From the NCBI GenBank assembly GCA_928212115.1, contig CAKMRJ010004445.1, forward strand, positions 76,762,597 through 76,826,596: a stretch of 64,000 nt of DNA. Direction: 5' to 3'. The stretch's first letter is position 1; each line of letters opens with the position of its first letter. The stretch comes from Lactuca virosa (lineage: Eukaryota; Streptophyta; Magnoliopsida; Asterales; Asteraceae). This document shows, one piece after another, positions 24,501 to 34,754 of this stretch. The notes beneath the pieces were generated by a model. That model made no database searches, had not been told where the DNA came from, and saw only the letters and a list, made by a program, of their open reading frames with translations. The translations under genes and the position numbers were made by a program.

Positions 24501-25043
24501 GGCTCAATTTTATTAGGATTGTGGTATCCTTCGAAAAATGGATTCTTCATACAAGCTTTTTCGGATGCTAATTTAGGAGGTTGTAATCTTGATAGAAAAA
24601 GCACAAGTGGCAGATGTCAATTTTTGGATGGGAAGTTAGTTAGCTGGCAGTCGAAAAGGCAAACATGTGTTTCAATCTCCACAGCAGAAGCTGAATATGT
24701 TGCTGCTGCAGCTTGTACTTCACAAATCATATGGATTCAAAGTCAACTGCGTGATTATGCAATCAACATGAAGAAAATTCCGTTGTATTGTGATTCACAA
24801 AGTATCGTACGCATTTGTCGCAACCCTGTGGAACATTCGAAAACCAAGCACATTGCTCTTCGATATCATTTTATAAAAGATCATGTGGAAGATGGAAACA
24901 TTAAAGTTCATTTTGTAAAAACAACTGATCAGCTTGCTGATATTTTTACAAAACTATTGGACGAAAAATCATTTGTTAGAATTTTGCAAGGTTTGGGAAT
25001 GATTGAAGCAAGCTCTGTTCCAGGAGTAATTTCGACAGAATGA
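21522..25043 (+). pseudogene. Copia B pol: protease, integrase, RT, RNase H
   Basis: Domains in Copia order. Protease has WYIDSGFSRHMTG near 21558 (the usual Cys after DSG is Phe). Integrase has HRRLSHLNF and CAACEQGKQ as the zinc region, then LHITLCGPS, KSDNGSEF and NGVVERRN; the first catalytic Asp is replaced by Thr. A linker near 23.1-23.2 kb encodes repeated EGE words from GAGGGGGAG tracts. RT has MDVKCAFLNGEL and YVDDIIFGST (24072). RNase H has SDANLGGCNLDRKSTSG, STAEAEYVAAA and DQLADIFTKLL. Stops lie near 21674, 21705, 21960, 21990, 22263, 22788 and 23671, with frameshifts near 23100 and 23985. The final stop is at 25041. Confidence 0.93.
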
Positions 25044-25224
25044 CAACGTGGTGATAAGTAAAAGTGTCGAATAAGAGGCAATGTTGAACGATTCAAAGAC
25101 ATATCGTATTAATCATTCAGAGGTTATTGTTCATATTCAGCGGTTCGATACGCTTCGTTTTCGACTTTTGGGAAAGAAAATTTTCGTTAGTTTAGTACAT
25201 ACTTAAATTTTCGTTTATTGTTGT

Positions 25225-25400
25225 TAATTTCGAAAAATATGAAAAACCAAAAATATTTTCGTTAATTTGTGTTTGTTTTCGAAAAATCAAAAATACCAAA
25301 AATATTTTCGTTAATTTGTGTTTGTTTTCGAAAATCAAAAATACCAAAAATATTTTTATCTTTTCAAAAATATAAAATCCAAAAAGATTTTTGTTATTTT
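25225..25400 (+). repeat. tandem repeat, 49 bp period
   Basis: GTTAATTTGTGTTTG recurs at 25261 and 25310 within units that also hold AATACCAAAAATATTTT; flanking partial units are more diverged. It occupies the same place after pol as the 53 bp repeat of copia A. Confidence 0.8.
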
Positions 25401-25517
25401 GTACTTTGTTTCTTTTCAATTATGCAGATTCCAAGGATGTTTTACAAGGTTCATGCTTGCAATTCTAGGGTAGGGTATTCTTTCGAAACTTTGTACTAGT
25501 TAGGATGTCCCTAGAAG

Positions 25518-25531
25518 CATGCTGCAGCATG
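25518..25531. other. 14 bp perfect palindrome
   Basis: CATGCTGCAGCATG, in the shared context AGAAGCATGCTGCAGCATG followed by TTGACC; matches copia A 7731-7744. Confidence 0.8.
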
Positions 25532-26719
25532 TTGACCTAAGCCTCCATTGACTCAATGTGTGATTTCGAAAACCTTAATGAAATGTTTCATCACGAAAAT
25601 TTCTTCCCAATCAGGCTTGTATTCACATTAGTCTACTGAGCTACCTAACTCTTCTCAAATGAGTTAAGATTTTTCTGCTTGGTCCAAAAATAGCAGAGGT
25701 ACAACTTGATTCGTGAACCAATCTTTTTCATCTCAAAATTCTTACACTTTCACACACAATGACATACGTCCAAGAGATCTCTGGTCAAACCAATCAGGAT
25801 TTAGACATATCAAACTTCTGTGTTAATGATCTAACATCATGAGACCGTGATGAAAGTGAAACCCACATTATCGAACTCATTTAAGGAATTGACAGGGAAC
25901 TATGTTCCAGATCTAACGAAACATCTGTTTCAGTACCAACTTTCGAATATCCAAATCATATTCAATTCTTTTGTGTGATCTTGATCACATAGTCGAAACC
26001 CACGATATTTGTTACCGAACAGGATCCAACTCAAATATTTTTTTCTTTAATATGATTGCCGAGTGAGTTTAATTTGAAATTCCAAGTCACTTCATATATT
26101 TCATTTAATGCATACTTGTCACTGACTACACTGGTCAAACAAGTAATTTCTGTTACAATTACTCACCTTATGTTTAGGTTAATGTGTAATGAAATTTTTT
26201 AAGCTACCCACGAAGCCATATAAAAGAAGCCCTTCGATAATTCTCTACAAGTATTTGATTGAAATTCACGGGAACATACACAAGCTGTTGATTATCTCTC
26301 TTGAAAATTACCGAAGCAACCTTTTCCTGGGTTTTAACTGCTTTTGTGTCGAAATTTATTTTTCGACATCACAGATCCCAAATTTTCGTTGATTTGCTTC
26401 TTATCTCAGTCTTTTGGTACACCGCACTCACAAAATCCTTGAGGTTCTGAGTACTACCAACTCAGGCTGATGATTTCACCAGTCTGGCATATGACTTCGT
26501 TTCTAAACCCAAAAACAAAAGATCCTAACCTCCATGCCGAAGATTTTCGATCTTATCCACTTAGTACTCACGAACAATTTGATGTGACAGTTTGGCAACT
26601 TGGTCCGATTTTCAAGGTACTTTTTCTGACGTGCTGCTCATAACGGCTAGTGTTGCGACTTTCAAGGACAAACATGGGTTACTCTTAATGAAACCGTTTG
26701 GAATTCCATTGGGGTTACA

Positions 26720-26726
26720 TATAAAA
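26720..26726 (+). promoter_or_regulatory. candidate TATA box for ORF3 of copia B
   Basis: TATAAAA in GGGGTTACATATAAAACG, 109 bases before the ATG at 26829. The leader holds CTCTGTTCTTCAAG and ends AACCCTAATCA before the ATG, as in copia A. Confidence 0.55.
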
Positions 26727-26828
26727 CGAAATTGTTATATCCTTTTATAATTACGCGTTCAAATTCTCAGATGATCAAAAAGCCCTAAACATTCTCTGTT
26801 CTTCAAGAATTTCTCAAAACCCTAATCA

Positions 26829-29800
26829 ATGGCTGCTGATCCCACCAACACCACTGACGATGCATCATCTCAACAACCAATCATGAAGATTCAAAGCACC
26901 AACTATCAAGTTGAGGCTGATGTTTTGATGTATCAAGTCTTTCCACTGCACCAACTATCAAGTTGAGGCTGTATGTACCAACTATCAAAATATACATTGT
27001 TGCTCTTCAAAATTCAAGTCTTTCTACTGCTATGTTCAACGCATTTGATGTTCCAATGTCCTGGTTTTCAATGGCTGGTTCAACTGCTTCATACAGCAAA
27101 GCACTAGATCTGATTACATTCAACTTGGTGAATGATAAGAAGGTTCGTCTTTCCAAGAAACTGTTTTGTCAAATTCTTGGAATCCCCAATTCTCCACCAT
27201 ACCATACTCTCACCAATGCTCAAGTCATTTTACATGTTCAACGAGATGGGTCATCAACCCCCACTCACCAAGATTAGTGATTTCAAGAAGTCGAGCCTTC
27301 CAAGCATTTGGAACTTTCTGTTTGGTATTTTTCTTCGCTGTTTGACTGGTAGAAGTGTTGGATTAGACAAAGGAAGAATGGAAGTATATGTCATGGTTGC
27401 TGGCTTTTACTATGATCTTGCTGTTGATTTCTCAACTTAAATGTGGAAAGAGTTTCTGAAGAGTGTGGAAAATACAAATGTAGTACAGGGGATTTCGTGT
27501 GCTCGATACTGGAGTTTAATACTTCAGTATGCTTATGAGAAGGAGGGTATTCCAGTTCCTTATGATGAAGATAAAGCAGAATTTATGAAGTATCACTTTC
27601 CAAAGTTAGTGGAAGATGATTCAGAGGTTTTCCCCAATGTTGCTAGAATTCCTGATGGGATGCTTAAGAAGATTGATCCATCAAATTCTGTCTTGGTGGC
27701 TTATTTGAAGAATGTAAATCCCTCACTTGTAACTGGTGTATTGTTAAAAAATAGTAATCAAGGTTCATCCAAGAAGTCAAAGAAATCCAAGAAGGTTCCT
27801 GATAAGGTTGTTGTTCAAGAAAGTTCGAAGAAAGTCAAGTCCAAGTCTCCTGAGAAGATTCTTGTTGAAAAGGAGAAAGTTTCGAAGAAAATTGAGAAGC
27901 CTAAGAAGAAGGTGGTTACTGAGTCTTCGAAGGAAATAATTCTTCCAAATCAGGGTTTTTTAAGCGCCTAAGGAAGATGTCTCATACATTTCGATCCTCG
28001 TCTGATGATCTCTCACCAACTGTTCGAAAGACACAGATAAACAATATAGGGGTAATTATTCGTGCAATACCAGCCCCGATCTCTCCATGCTCGAAGAAAA
28101 GACGAGCTGAGGATGTGGCAAAACATATTGCTGTAAAGAGAAAGAAGAGAAAGTTGGTTATTCATGAAGGCTCATCTGATAGTGAAGTTGTCCCCGAAAC
28201 ACCATTGGGATCGAATTCTCCACCATTGTCCTTACCACAAACCACTACCATTATTTCCTCAACAACAACAACACCTCCACTCGAAATTGTTATTACCAAA
28301 TCAGTTACTCAGGAGGTTCCAATTTCTAACATTGGTGCAAACGTATCTAATACGGGTGCACAAGTTAAAAAGAGTGTTGAAGGATCACACTCACTGATAA
28401 CTCAAGGTATTCCTATTCCATCTTTGTTCGCAGCTATTTCAACTGTTGATGTTTCACTTCCACCTTTTGTCACTCAAGTTCAAACAGTTACCAAATCACC
28501 TACCTTCGAACATATTCTAGAACAGCCAATTACCACTCTTTTTCAATCTCAATCCACCAATACACCAAAACCCAATTTTGATGATGAAACAGCTGGCGGA
28601 GGTTTCGGAGGAACGTTTGATGATCTTCATTTTGATTCGGAAGAAGAGGATATACCAGATCACACGTTGATGTCTGGTAAGCAGTTTAAAATTTTGAACA
28701 GGAAGCTTAACTCTATTTTTCAATCACAAGCTGATTCTGGTGCAAAGAATTCGGTTTCGGGAATAGAGGTTGATGTTATGTTGAAGGCAATGGAGCTTCG
28801 AATGCAGAAGCAATTGGATGTTATGGATAAAATTAACGAGTTGAGGGTCAAGGCTCAAACTGATTCGTTTAATTATGAAATAAAAGATCTTCGTTTGACA
28901 AGAAAAGAATGACATGTTCTTTTTGTTAAAGATGTCAAGACAGTACGAGAAGATGTCAATCGAAAACTTGAGGAGCTGAAGGTTGAAGTCTCAAAAGAGA
29001 TAAATGAGCTGAATTCCAACTATTCGATAATCAAGTCGAATGTTGACACCATAGTGGCTGTAGTGACAAACATTGCCGAATGGTATCAATCATTATCTCA
29101 GAAGTTCGTTTTCAATTGGTGAACTGAAAGACTTAGTATCCAAACCTGCTCCAACTTCGTTTTTAACTCCTGAGTTTTTAACTCAGAAGTTACACAGTTT
29201 GGATCAAGCAATTCAGAAGGTTGTTGCTCCAATTTCGAATTTGGCAAATATGCTACCTACTGGTGCCCCACTTGTTGTCACAGGGGTGCAAGGGGGAGAA
29301 AAAGAGAAGAAAGCTCAAGTAGGTAAAACTTCGAAGGTTTTGAATGAAGGCAAAGATAAGTCCACAACTGTCGAAAAAGTGATATCTACTCAAGTTTCAA
29401 CAAAGATAGTATCAACTCAAATCATCACTCCAATTGTTTCGAATGTCAATACAACACACGCCATCAAAACCACAACAAAGCCGATAGTGAAAGGGATTGT
29501 ATTTGGTTCAACAACTGAAGGAGGGAGTTCAAGTTCTTCAAAGCCAAAGGTTTCTGAAGCTGAAAAAGATAAAGGGAAAGTGATTGTGACTGAAAAATCA
29601 AAAGAAGAAAGGAAGGCTGAGATAGAAGCTGAAATGGAGATACAGAGACATATTCAAAGCATTATGAGGCTTCGTGAGAATGATCCACCACACATGGATA
29701 AGGGAGATCCTAATAAGTTGCATAGATACGAAAACATCAAAGCCAGAGTGTCATACAATCAAATGTATGCATTTGAGAAGAAACCACGAAGGAGTTATTC

Positions 29801-30590
29801 TATCGAAAATTCTGATATGAATCAACACGACTTTCCTGTTAACGAAATGATGTTCATTACTACTCAATATAAGGTGATAGAGAAGTTCAAGAATGAAGAT
29901 GACTTTCTTCATATGAAACTTAGGTTTCATGCTGTTGTGGGAAAGGAACAAGAAGAAGTGTGATCACTCATCAAGATCACAAGGGTGTTGAGTATCACAA
30001 AAGACGTAATGTTTGAGAACATGATACAGAACTTTCGTTATCATGTTGTTAGAGCGAACAAGGTTGCATGTGATTTCTCGATTGCTAATTTCCCTCTCAT
30101 GAACTTGAATGATCTTATTCAAGTTGCTCTATATCTGAAAGACATTGATGCTTCTCAACTTCAAGGAACTAATAAGGAAACTTTGAGACTACGTCTTGGT
30201 CATATCAAAATTTTCATAGACAATTATTATGATTGTCTAGCCTTGACTGATGTTGAGTTGTCAACTGCACTTGGGAAGGAAGTAAAAGTGGCTATGGATG
30301 TGACAAAGACTCAAGCAGGAGTGAAGAAATATGTTGATGGGGAGATTTGTTTGAAGCCGTTGGGATTGGTATTTGCTGGAAAAGACAAGAATGGGAAAGC
30401 TAAAAGATTTTTGTTTCAAGCAAGTGAAGTGGAAAGATACACTACCGCTCAATATAAGAACTTCATTGTTCGTATGAATAACTGCAAAAAGAACAATGAT
30501 GGTGATAGAGCAGAGCTAAAGAAGGTTATGAGCTGGTATTCGGAGATTCGTAGAATGATGCATTTTGCTGCACAGATTCTCACCAATTGA
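26829..30590 (+). pseudogene. Copia B third gene (ORF3)
   Basis: Homologous along its length to ORF3 of copia A. The ATG at 26829 opens MAADPTNTTDD, then PIMKIQSTNYQVEAD, shared with copia A. A 52 bp duplication near 26899-26971 breaks the start. Frameshifts lie near 27240, 27970 and 29110, with stops near 27438, 28912 and 29961. Visible parts: N-terminal domain with FLRCLTGRSVGLDKGR and SCARYWSLIL; a Lys/Ser-rich basic linker (SKKSKKSKK); Thr/Pro-rich and acidic middle (FGGTFDDLHFDSEEED); heptad-like region near 28930; TGVQGGEKEKK encoded by a GGGGGAG tract; C-terminal domain with NFPLMNLNDLIQVAL. It stops at 30588, 18 bases before the polypurine tract. Product function unknown. Confidence 0.78.
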
Positions 30591-30608
30591 GAAGTTCGAC
30601 ATTATTAC

Positions 30609-30619
30609 AAAGGGGGAGA
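30609..30619 (+). promoter_or_regulatory. polypurine tract of copia B
   Basis: AAAGGGGGAGA, one base before the 3' LTR. Confidence 0.9.
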
Positions 30620-30620
30620 T

Positions 30621-30933
30621 TGTAAGGTCGAAATTATGTTGTAATATGTCGAAGTATGTGTAATAGTTGTTTTCGTTAGTTATGTATTTACTAAGGTACT
30701 TTTATGTCGAAGTCTAATGCAATGCCTTAGTATTTTTTGTATGCTTTATAGTTCTCCTATAAATAGGAGGGTTACTTAGACATAGATAAGAGTTTTGGGG
30801 GAGTCGGTCTTGTCTATTATCTCTTTGTAAACTTGAAGCATAATAGAGCTAAAACCAGATATTATTTACTCTCTGTGTTCTTAATTCTCGTAACTCTGAT
30901 TTTACATTCAGTACTTGATTCAATACTTCATCA
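30621..30933 (+). repeat. 3' LTR of copia B, 313 bp
   Basis: Starts TGTAAGGTCG and ends ACTTCATCA. The TATA box is at 30758-30766. It aligns without gaps to the 5' LTR. Confidence 0.95.
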
Positions 30934-30938
30934 CATTT
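30934..30938 (+). repeat. target site duplication of copia B, right copy
   Basis: CATTT, identical to 17486-17490. Removing copia B and one copy restores the Gypsy integrase frame around this site. Confidence 0.95.
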
Positions 30939-31674
30939 ACCTCTAGTAGATTTTTCCTAAAATAATAGTTTCCAATCGAGCATCAAGATGGCACTTTATC
31001 AAGCTTTGTATGGTCAAAAGTGTCGAACGCCATCATGTTGGCTTGAAGCTGGGGAAAAGCAGTTTATGGGACCCGAGATAGTTCATCAAACTGCTGAAAA
31101 GCTGAAAGTGATTAGGGAAAGGATGTTAGCAGCTCAGGATCGTCAAAAGAGCTATGCTGATAAGAAAAGACAACCGATAACATTCGAAATTGGAGATTTA
31201 GTTTTACTTAAAGTCTCACCGTGGAAGGGACTTATAAGATTTGGTAAAAGGGGAAAGTTGAGTCCAAGGTTTATTGGACCGTTTAAAGTTCTTTAGATGA
31301 TTGGGAACCAAGCTTACAAGCTAGAATTACCAGAAGAACTAGATGGTATTCACAACACTTTCCATGTGTGTTATTTGAGGAAGTTCACGGGAGAAGTTCC
31401 CGATATAATTTCAATTTCTGAATTAAGATTAGATGAAAGCAAGAGGTTAATCGAAGAACCACAGGCAATCGTTGACCGTAAGACTAAAAAGTTGCGAAGC
31501 AAGATGGTCGATTTAGTGCTTGTGCGATGGAAACATACGAATGGGCCAAATCTCACCTGGGAAACGGAGAGTGACATGATGAGTCGTTATCCGCATTTGT
31601 TTGCTGATGTGTTATTCCGGGGAAGGAATCATCCTAAGGGGGAGAGAATTGTAACGCCCGTGTTTCTAGGCTAG
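30939..31674 (+). pseudogene. Gypsy 1 integrase C-terminus and chromodomain-like tail
   Basis: Continuation of the reading frame cut at 17490. It has ALYGQKCRTPSCWLEAGE and the integrase C-terminal segment FEIGDLVLLKVSPWKG, then HNTFHVCYLRKF, and a chromovirus-type tail (LVLVRWKHTNGPNLTWETE, then YPHLF). Stops lie near 30967 and 31294; the last is at 31672. The tail is the part that in chromoviruses contacts histone marks and guides integration. The gene's end overlaps the polypurine tract and the first bases of the LTR. Confidence 0.9.
31635..31648 (+). promoter_or_regulatory. polypurine tract of gypsy 1
   Basis: AAGGGGGAGAGAA-type run directly before the LTR start TGTAACGCCC at 31650. It lies within the last codons of pol. 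Confidence 0.85.
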
Positions 31675-32434
31675 GCAATAAAGATGATGTAATAGTCTAG
31701 GCCAACCTTTGTTACTTGTTTTGAGATAATAAGATGTATTATTTGATTATTATATGTTTTGTGTTTAATTATTATAATTTAATAAGTTCAGGATAAAAAT
31801 AACCGTCGAAAATAAATTTTAGATAAACCCGATATCTATGAAGAAAGTTGTAGTGATTGAAACAAGGATTCCGGAGATATAAAGAATAACGAAATTCAAG
31901 TTATAACGAAGAAGTTATGACCTGTCGAAGTTTCACGACAGAACAACACGACATTGTATGACGTAAAAAGTGAATTTATGATAAAGTACTTTTTAGCCTT
32001 AGCGATCTAAATGAAAGTCGTAGTTTACGTTAAACCGAGAGCGTGCATAAAAATAATGTCCAAATCTGACTTCGTATGAGGAAGTTATGATTTTTCTAAG
32101 ATTTGGCATAGCAGCATGCAGCCTGAAACTCGAATTTTAGATCGAGTGATTTTTAGCCGAAACAACCTAAACGAGAATCGAAGATCTTGTTGGTAGTAGT
32201 TTAACGGTAAAAAGACAGACGAAAACGAACGTCGGATGAAGAAGTTATGAATTTTTAACGGATTTTTCCTGTCCCGGCCAGTTAAAAATATAACTTTAAA
32301 AATAAAGTCAAAAATAGCCGAATGAGTCTAAACAAAAGTTGTAGAGCACAGTCTCACCTACGCGTGGATATAAATAACGTAAAAACGGAGCTCGTATGCG
32401 AAAGTTATGAATTTTTGAAGTTTGAAAATTCGGA

Positions 32435-32617
32435 GTACGCCCAGCGTACAGAAGTACGCCCCGCGTACTCGTGTAAGTGTTCCGAAGTCAGTCACCTCCC
32501 CTACTTCTTCGCATGAGAGACACGTGTCATAGAATTGACGCGTCCGATATGATCCCTTTGTACGCCCATCGTACTCGATGTACGCCCAACGTACTCTAAA
32601 GTTACACCCAGCGTAAC
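32435..32617. promoter_or_regulatory. cluster of five near-palindromic GTACGCCC..CGTAC motifs
   Basis: GTACGCCCAGCGTAC (32435), GTACGCCCCGCGTAC (32454), GTACGCCCATCGTAC (32560), GTACGCCCAACGTAC (32580) and GTTACACCCAGCGTAAC (32601), ending 17 bases before the TATA box. Similar motifs lie in the other two Gypsy LTRs here. Confidence 0.6.
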
Positions 32618-32633
32618 TCAAGTTTTCAGCCCC

Positions 32634-32640
32634 TATAAAT
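32634..32640 (+). promoter_or_regulatory. LTR TATA box of gypsy 1
   Basis: TATAAAT in CAGCCCCTATAAATTG, just downstream of the motif cluster; likely start of the R region follows. Confidence 0.6.
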
Positions 32641-33840
32641 TGTAATCGATGGCATCCGATTTTAGGTTACAATTTTACTTCTCTGTCCCCTATACTTTCC
32701 TTTTTGCTACACTAAATACCCCCAAGCCTATTATATCATCCTAGCATCGTAAGCAAGCCCCGGAGAGCCCGGAGATCCCGAGAAAAGAGTTTTTCGAGAC
32801 GAAACTCTGCCCGCGTGAAGCTCGGTTTTTGGGAAAACATCTTGGTTTCATCGGAAACGATCATTTTAAGAAATAAAGTGCTGCCCGATTATCGTTAAAT
32901 CATGTGAGTGTGTAGTCACTTTCATCTTACACATAGATATGAAGTATTTTTTATAAAATACGTACTATGTGTAATTATATTTTTTCTTTATTTGAAATGG
33001 ATGTTGAATAAATGTTTTATACAAGTTTTAAACTGTATATGTATTTTTATCTACAAATATGTTGGGTAAAACATGGGTAGATGAAATATATGATGTGTGT
33101 TAAAATGATGAGAGGCCTCGATATTGTTGTTGTTTCAGTTATCTAGTGGAGTATAGATGACGACCACAAACGTTTCTAGACAGTCCAGTGGAACGCTAGC
33201 AGACTCGCAACCTGTACGTGTTTGTGAACTTAGTGTTCAATGGTATACTCCATCCCCCACATGGTTTCCTTATTTGACATAAATTACTGAGGAATCCCTA
33301 AAGCAGTGTTGTCACCCCTATGAAATCCTTAGACTAGGTCCCTTATGATAGGTGTGTAGGGACGTAAAGTGAGGATAACGGGAATGGATAATCAGGGTTA
33401 TTTTTGGTTGATGAAATTAATAAATATATTTTTGGTTGATGAATTTAATAAAATTAATATTATTTGTGGGTTGAAAACCCTATATGCTCACCAGGCTCCC
33501 AAGCCTGACCCACTCAGCTTTTTATATTACAGGTAGTGGACCCAGAGCATAGTTGGATGATAACGAGGGATTTTTAGATTATAGGCCAGTAGATGTAAAT
33601 ATCTGTTGTAAGGCTTATAATGAACTGTTTATGCTTTTGGTCTGTGTCGGAACATGACATCCTGAGGTTTTGATATATAATGAAAATATATATTTCTTTA
33701 AGAAATGTTTTCATAAATTTTTATCATGTTTTGTTTTGGGGACAAATTCTACAACATCTTTTAAAAAGATTACTTTGATTTTATTTTAAAAACATAAACT
33801 AAATCGGTCTTTTCTGGCCGAGAAATTTGGGGATGTCACA

Positions 33841-34549
33841 GTGGGACTCCTACCTACCCCTTGCAGAGTTCTCCTACAACAATAGTTTCCACTCCGGCAT
33901 CGGTGCTCCGCCTTTTAAGCTCTTGTACGGGCGGAGATGTCATACCCCGGTTTGCTGGGGCGAATTTGGTCACAGGGTTATGGGGCGGACCAAAGTGGTC
34001 CTTCAGACCACAGAGATGATTTAGTAGATCAGGCAGAGGTTGCAGACTACTCAGAGTGTGCCGAAGAGCTATGCCGACCGGCGTCGATCCAAGTTGCAGT
34101 TTCAAGTTGGCGACATGGTGTTACAAAAGCTCTCACCTTGGAAGGGTGTGATACGCTTCAGGAAGAGGGGAAAATTGGGTCACCGGTATATTGGGTTGTT
34201 TTGAGTGATCACCAGGGTTGGCAAGGTTGCTTACAGATTGGATCTTCCTGAGGAGCTCAGTCAGATTCACAGCACTTTCCAAGTTTCGCAGCTGCGGAAC
34301 TGCGTATTGGATGAGAATGTGGCGGTTTCATTGATTGATATTCAGGTTGATGAGAGTCTGAACTATTTTGAGAGACCGATGGCTATCCTGGAAATGAAGG
34401 TAAAGGTTTTGCATAGCAAGGAAGTACCTTTGGTAAAGGTACGGTGGCAACACCGGAGGGGCTCCGAGTGGACCTGGGAGCCAGAGGCTGAGATGCGGGA
34501 GCATTATCCAGATTTGTTCACTGCAGAAGACTTCGAGGACGAAGTCTAG
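33841..34549 (+). pseudogene. Gypsy 2 integrase C-terminus and chromodomain-like tail
   Basis: Starts abruptly at the end of the gypsy 1 LTR with LPLAEFSYNNSFHSGIGAPP, a typical Gypsy integrase segment. The C-terminal part has FQVGDMVLQKLSPWKG, then LPEELSQIHSTFQVSQLRN, and the tail VRWQHRRGSEWTWEPEAEM with YPDLF. One frame is kept, with stops at 34022-34027 and near 34201; the final stop is at 34547. The rest of gypsy 2 should lie left of gypsy 1, outside the window. Confidence 0.9.
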
Positions 34550-34697
34550 TTCAAGTGGGGGAGAATTGTAACATCCTGAGATTCAGGTATTTCTAAATTC
34601 ATTCCTATAATTTTATCATTTGTCATTTTGGCCCCTGTAATAGAAGAACGTAGCCATGAGGCCCTGGTGGCAATGTTGTAATTTTAGGACAGGAGGA

Positions 34698-34754
34698 GTA
34701 CGCTAAGCGTACACGAGGGTACGCTGGTCATACACTTGTGTACGTTGGGCGTAC
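34698..34754. promoter_or_regulatory. CGTAC motif cluster in the gypsy 2 LTR
   Basis: GTACGCTAAGCGTAC (34698) and the reverse-oriented GTACGTTGGGCGTAC (34740), with a weaker one between. Further copies are near 35368 and 35443. Confidence 0.5.

Larger units (their letters stand above)
25044..26828 (+). other. Copia B spacer between pol and ORF3
   Basis: 1.8 kb without a gene. It holds a 49 bp tandem repeat, the CATGCTGCAGCATG palindrome and a TATA box 109 bases before ORF3. Blocks are shared in order with the copia A spacer, for example TCAGGCTGATGATTTCA and ACTGACTACACTGGTCAAAC. Conservation of noncoding DNA between two diverged copies suggests a role, perhaps promoter or RNA structure. Confidence 0.7.
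17491..30933 (+). mobile_element. Ty1/Copia element B, SIRE-like, 13.4 kb, with ORF3
   Basis: Complete in outline: LTR (17491-17803), PBS, gag, pol, spacer, ORF3, polypurine tract and LTR (30621-30933), flanked by CATTT. The two LTRs are both 313 bp and differ at about 15 positions by my count, so the insertion is not recent. RT motifs (YVDDIIFGST and a GIFINQEKY-type segment) and the presence of a long gene after pol point to the SIRE/Maximus lineage; that assignment is inferred. Coding regions are all broken. Confidence 0.92.
13766..33840 (+). mobile_element. Ty3/Gypsy element 1 (chromovirus, Tekay-like), host of copia A and B
   Basis: Gag, protease, RT, RNase H, integrase and a chromodomain-like tail are followed by a polypurine tract and a 2.19 kb 3' LTR ending GGGATGTCACA at 33840. 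Copia A has inserted in its gag (right end at 13765), which removes its 5' LTR from view. Copia B has inserted in its integrase (17491-30933). Gypsy 1 itself ends inside the integrase of another Gypsy element (33841 onward). The Tekay/Del assignment rests on the tail motif and is an inference. Confidence 0.85.
31650..33840 (+). repeat. 3' LTR of gypsy 1, about 2.19 kb
   Basis: Starts TGTAACGCCC after the polypurine tract and ends GGGATGTCACA, followed by unrelated Gypsy 2 integrase sequence. It contains five GTACGCCC..CGTAC-type motifs and a TATA box. Related in its first half to the LTR at 36203 (shared GAAGAAGTTATGACCT and ACGTAAAAAGTGAATTT). No gene inside. Confidence 0.9.
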
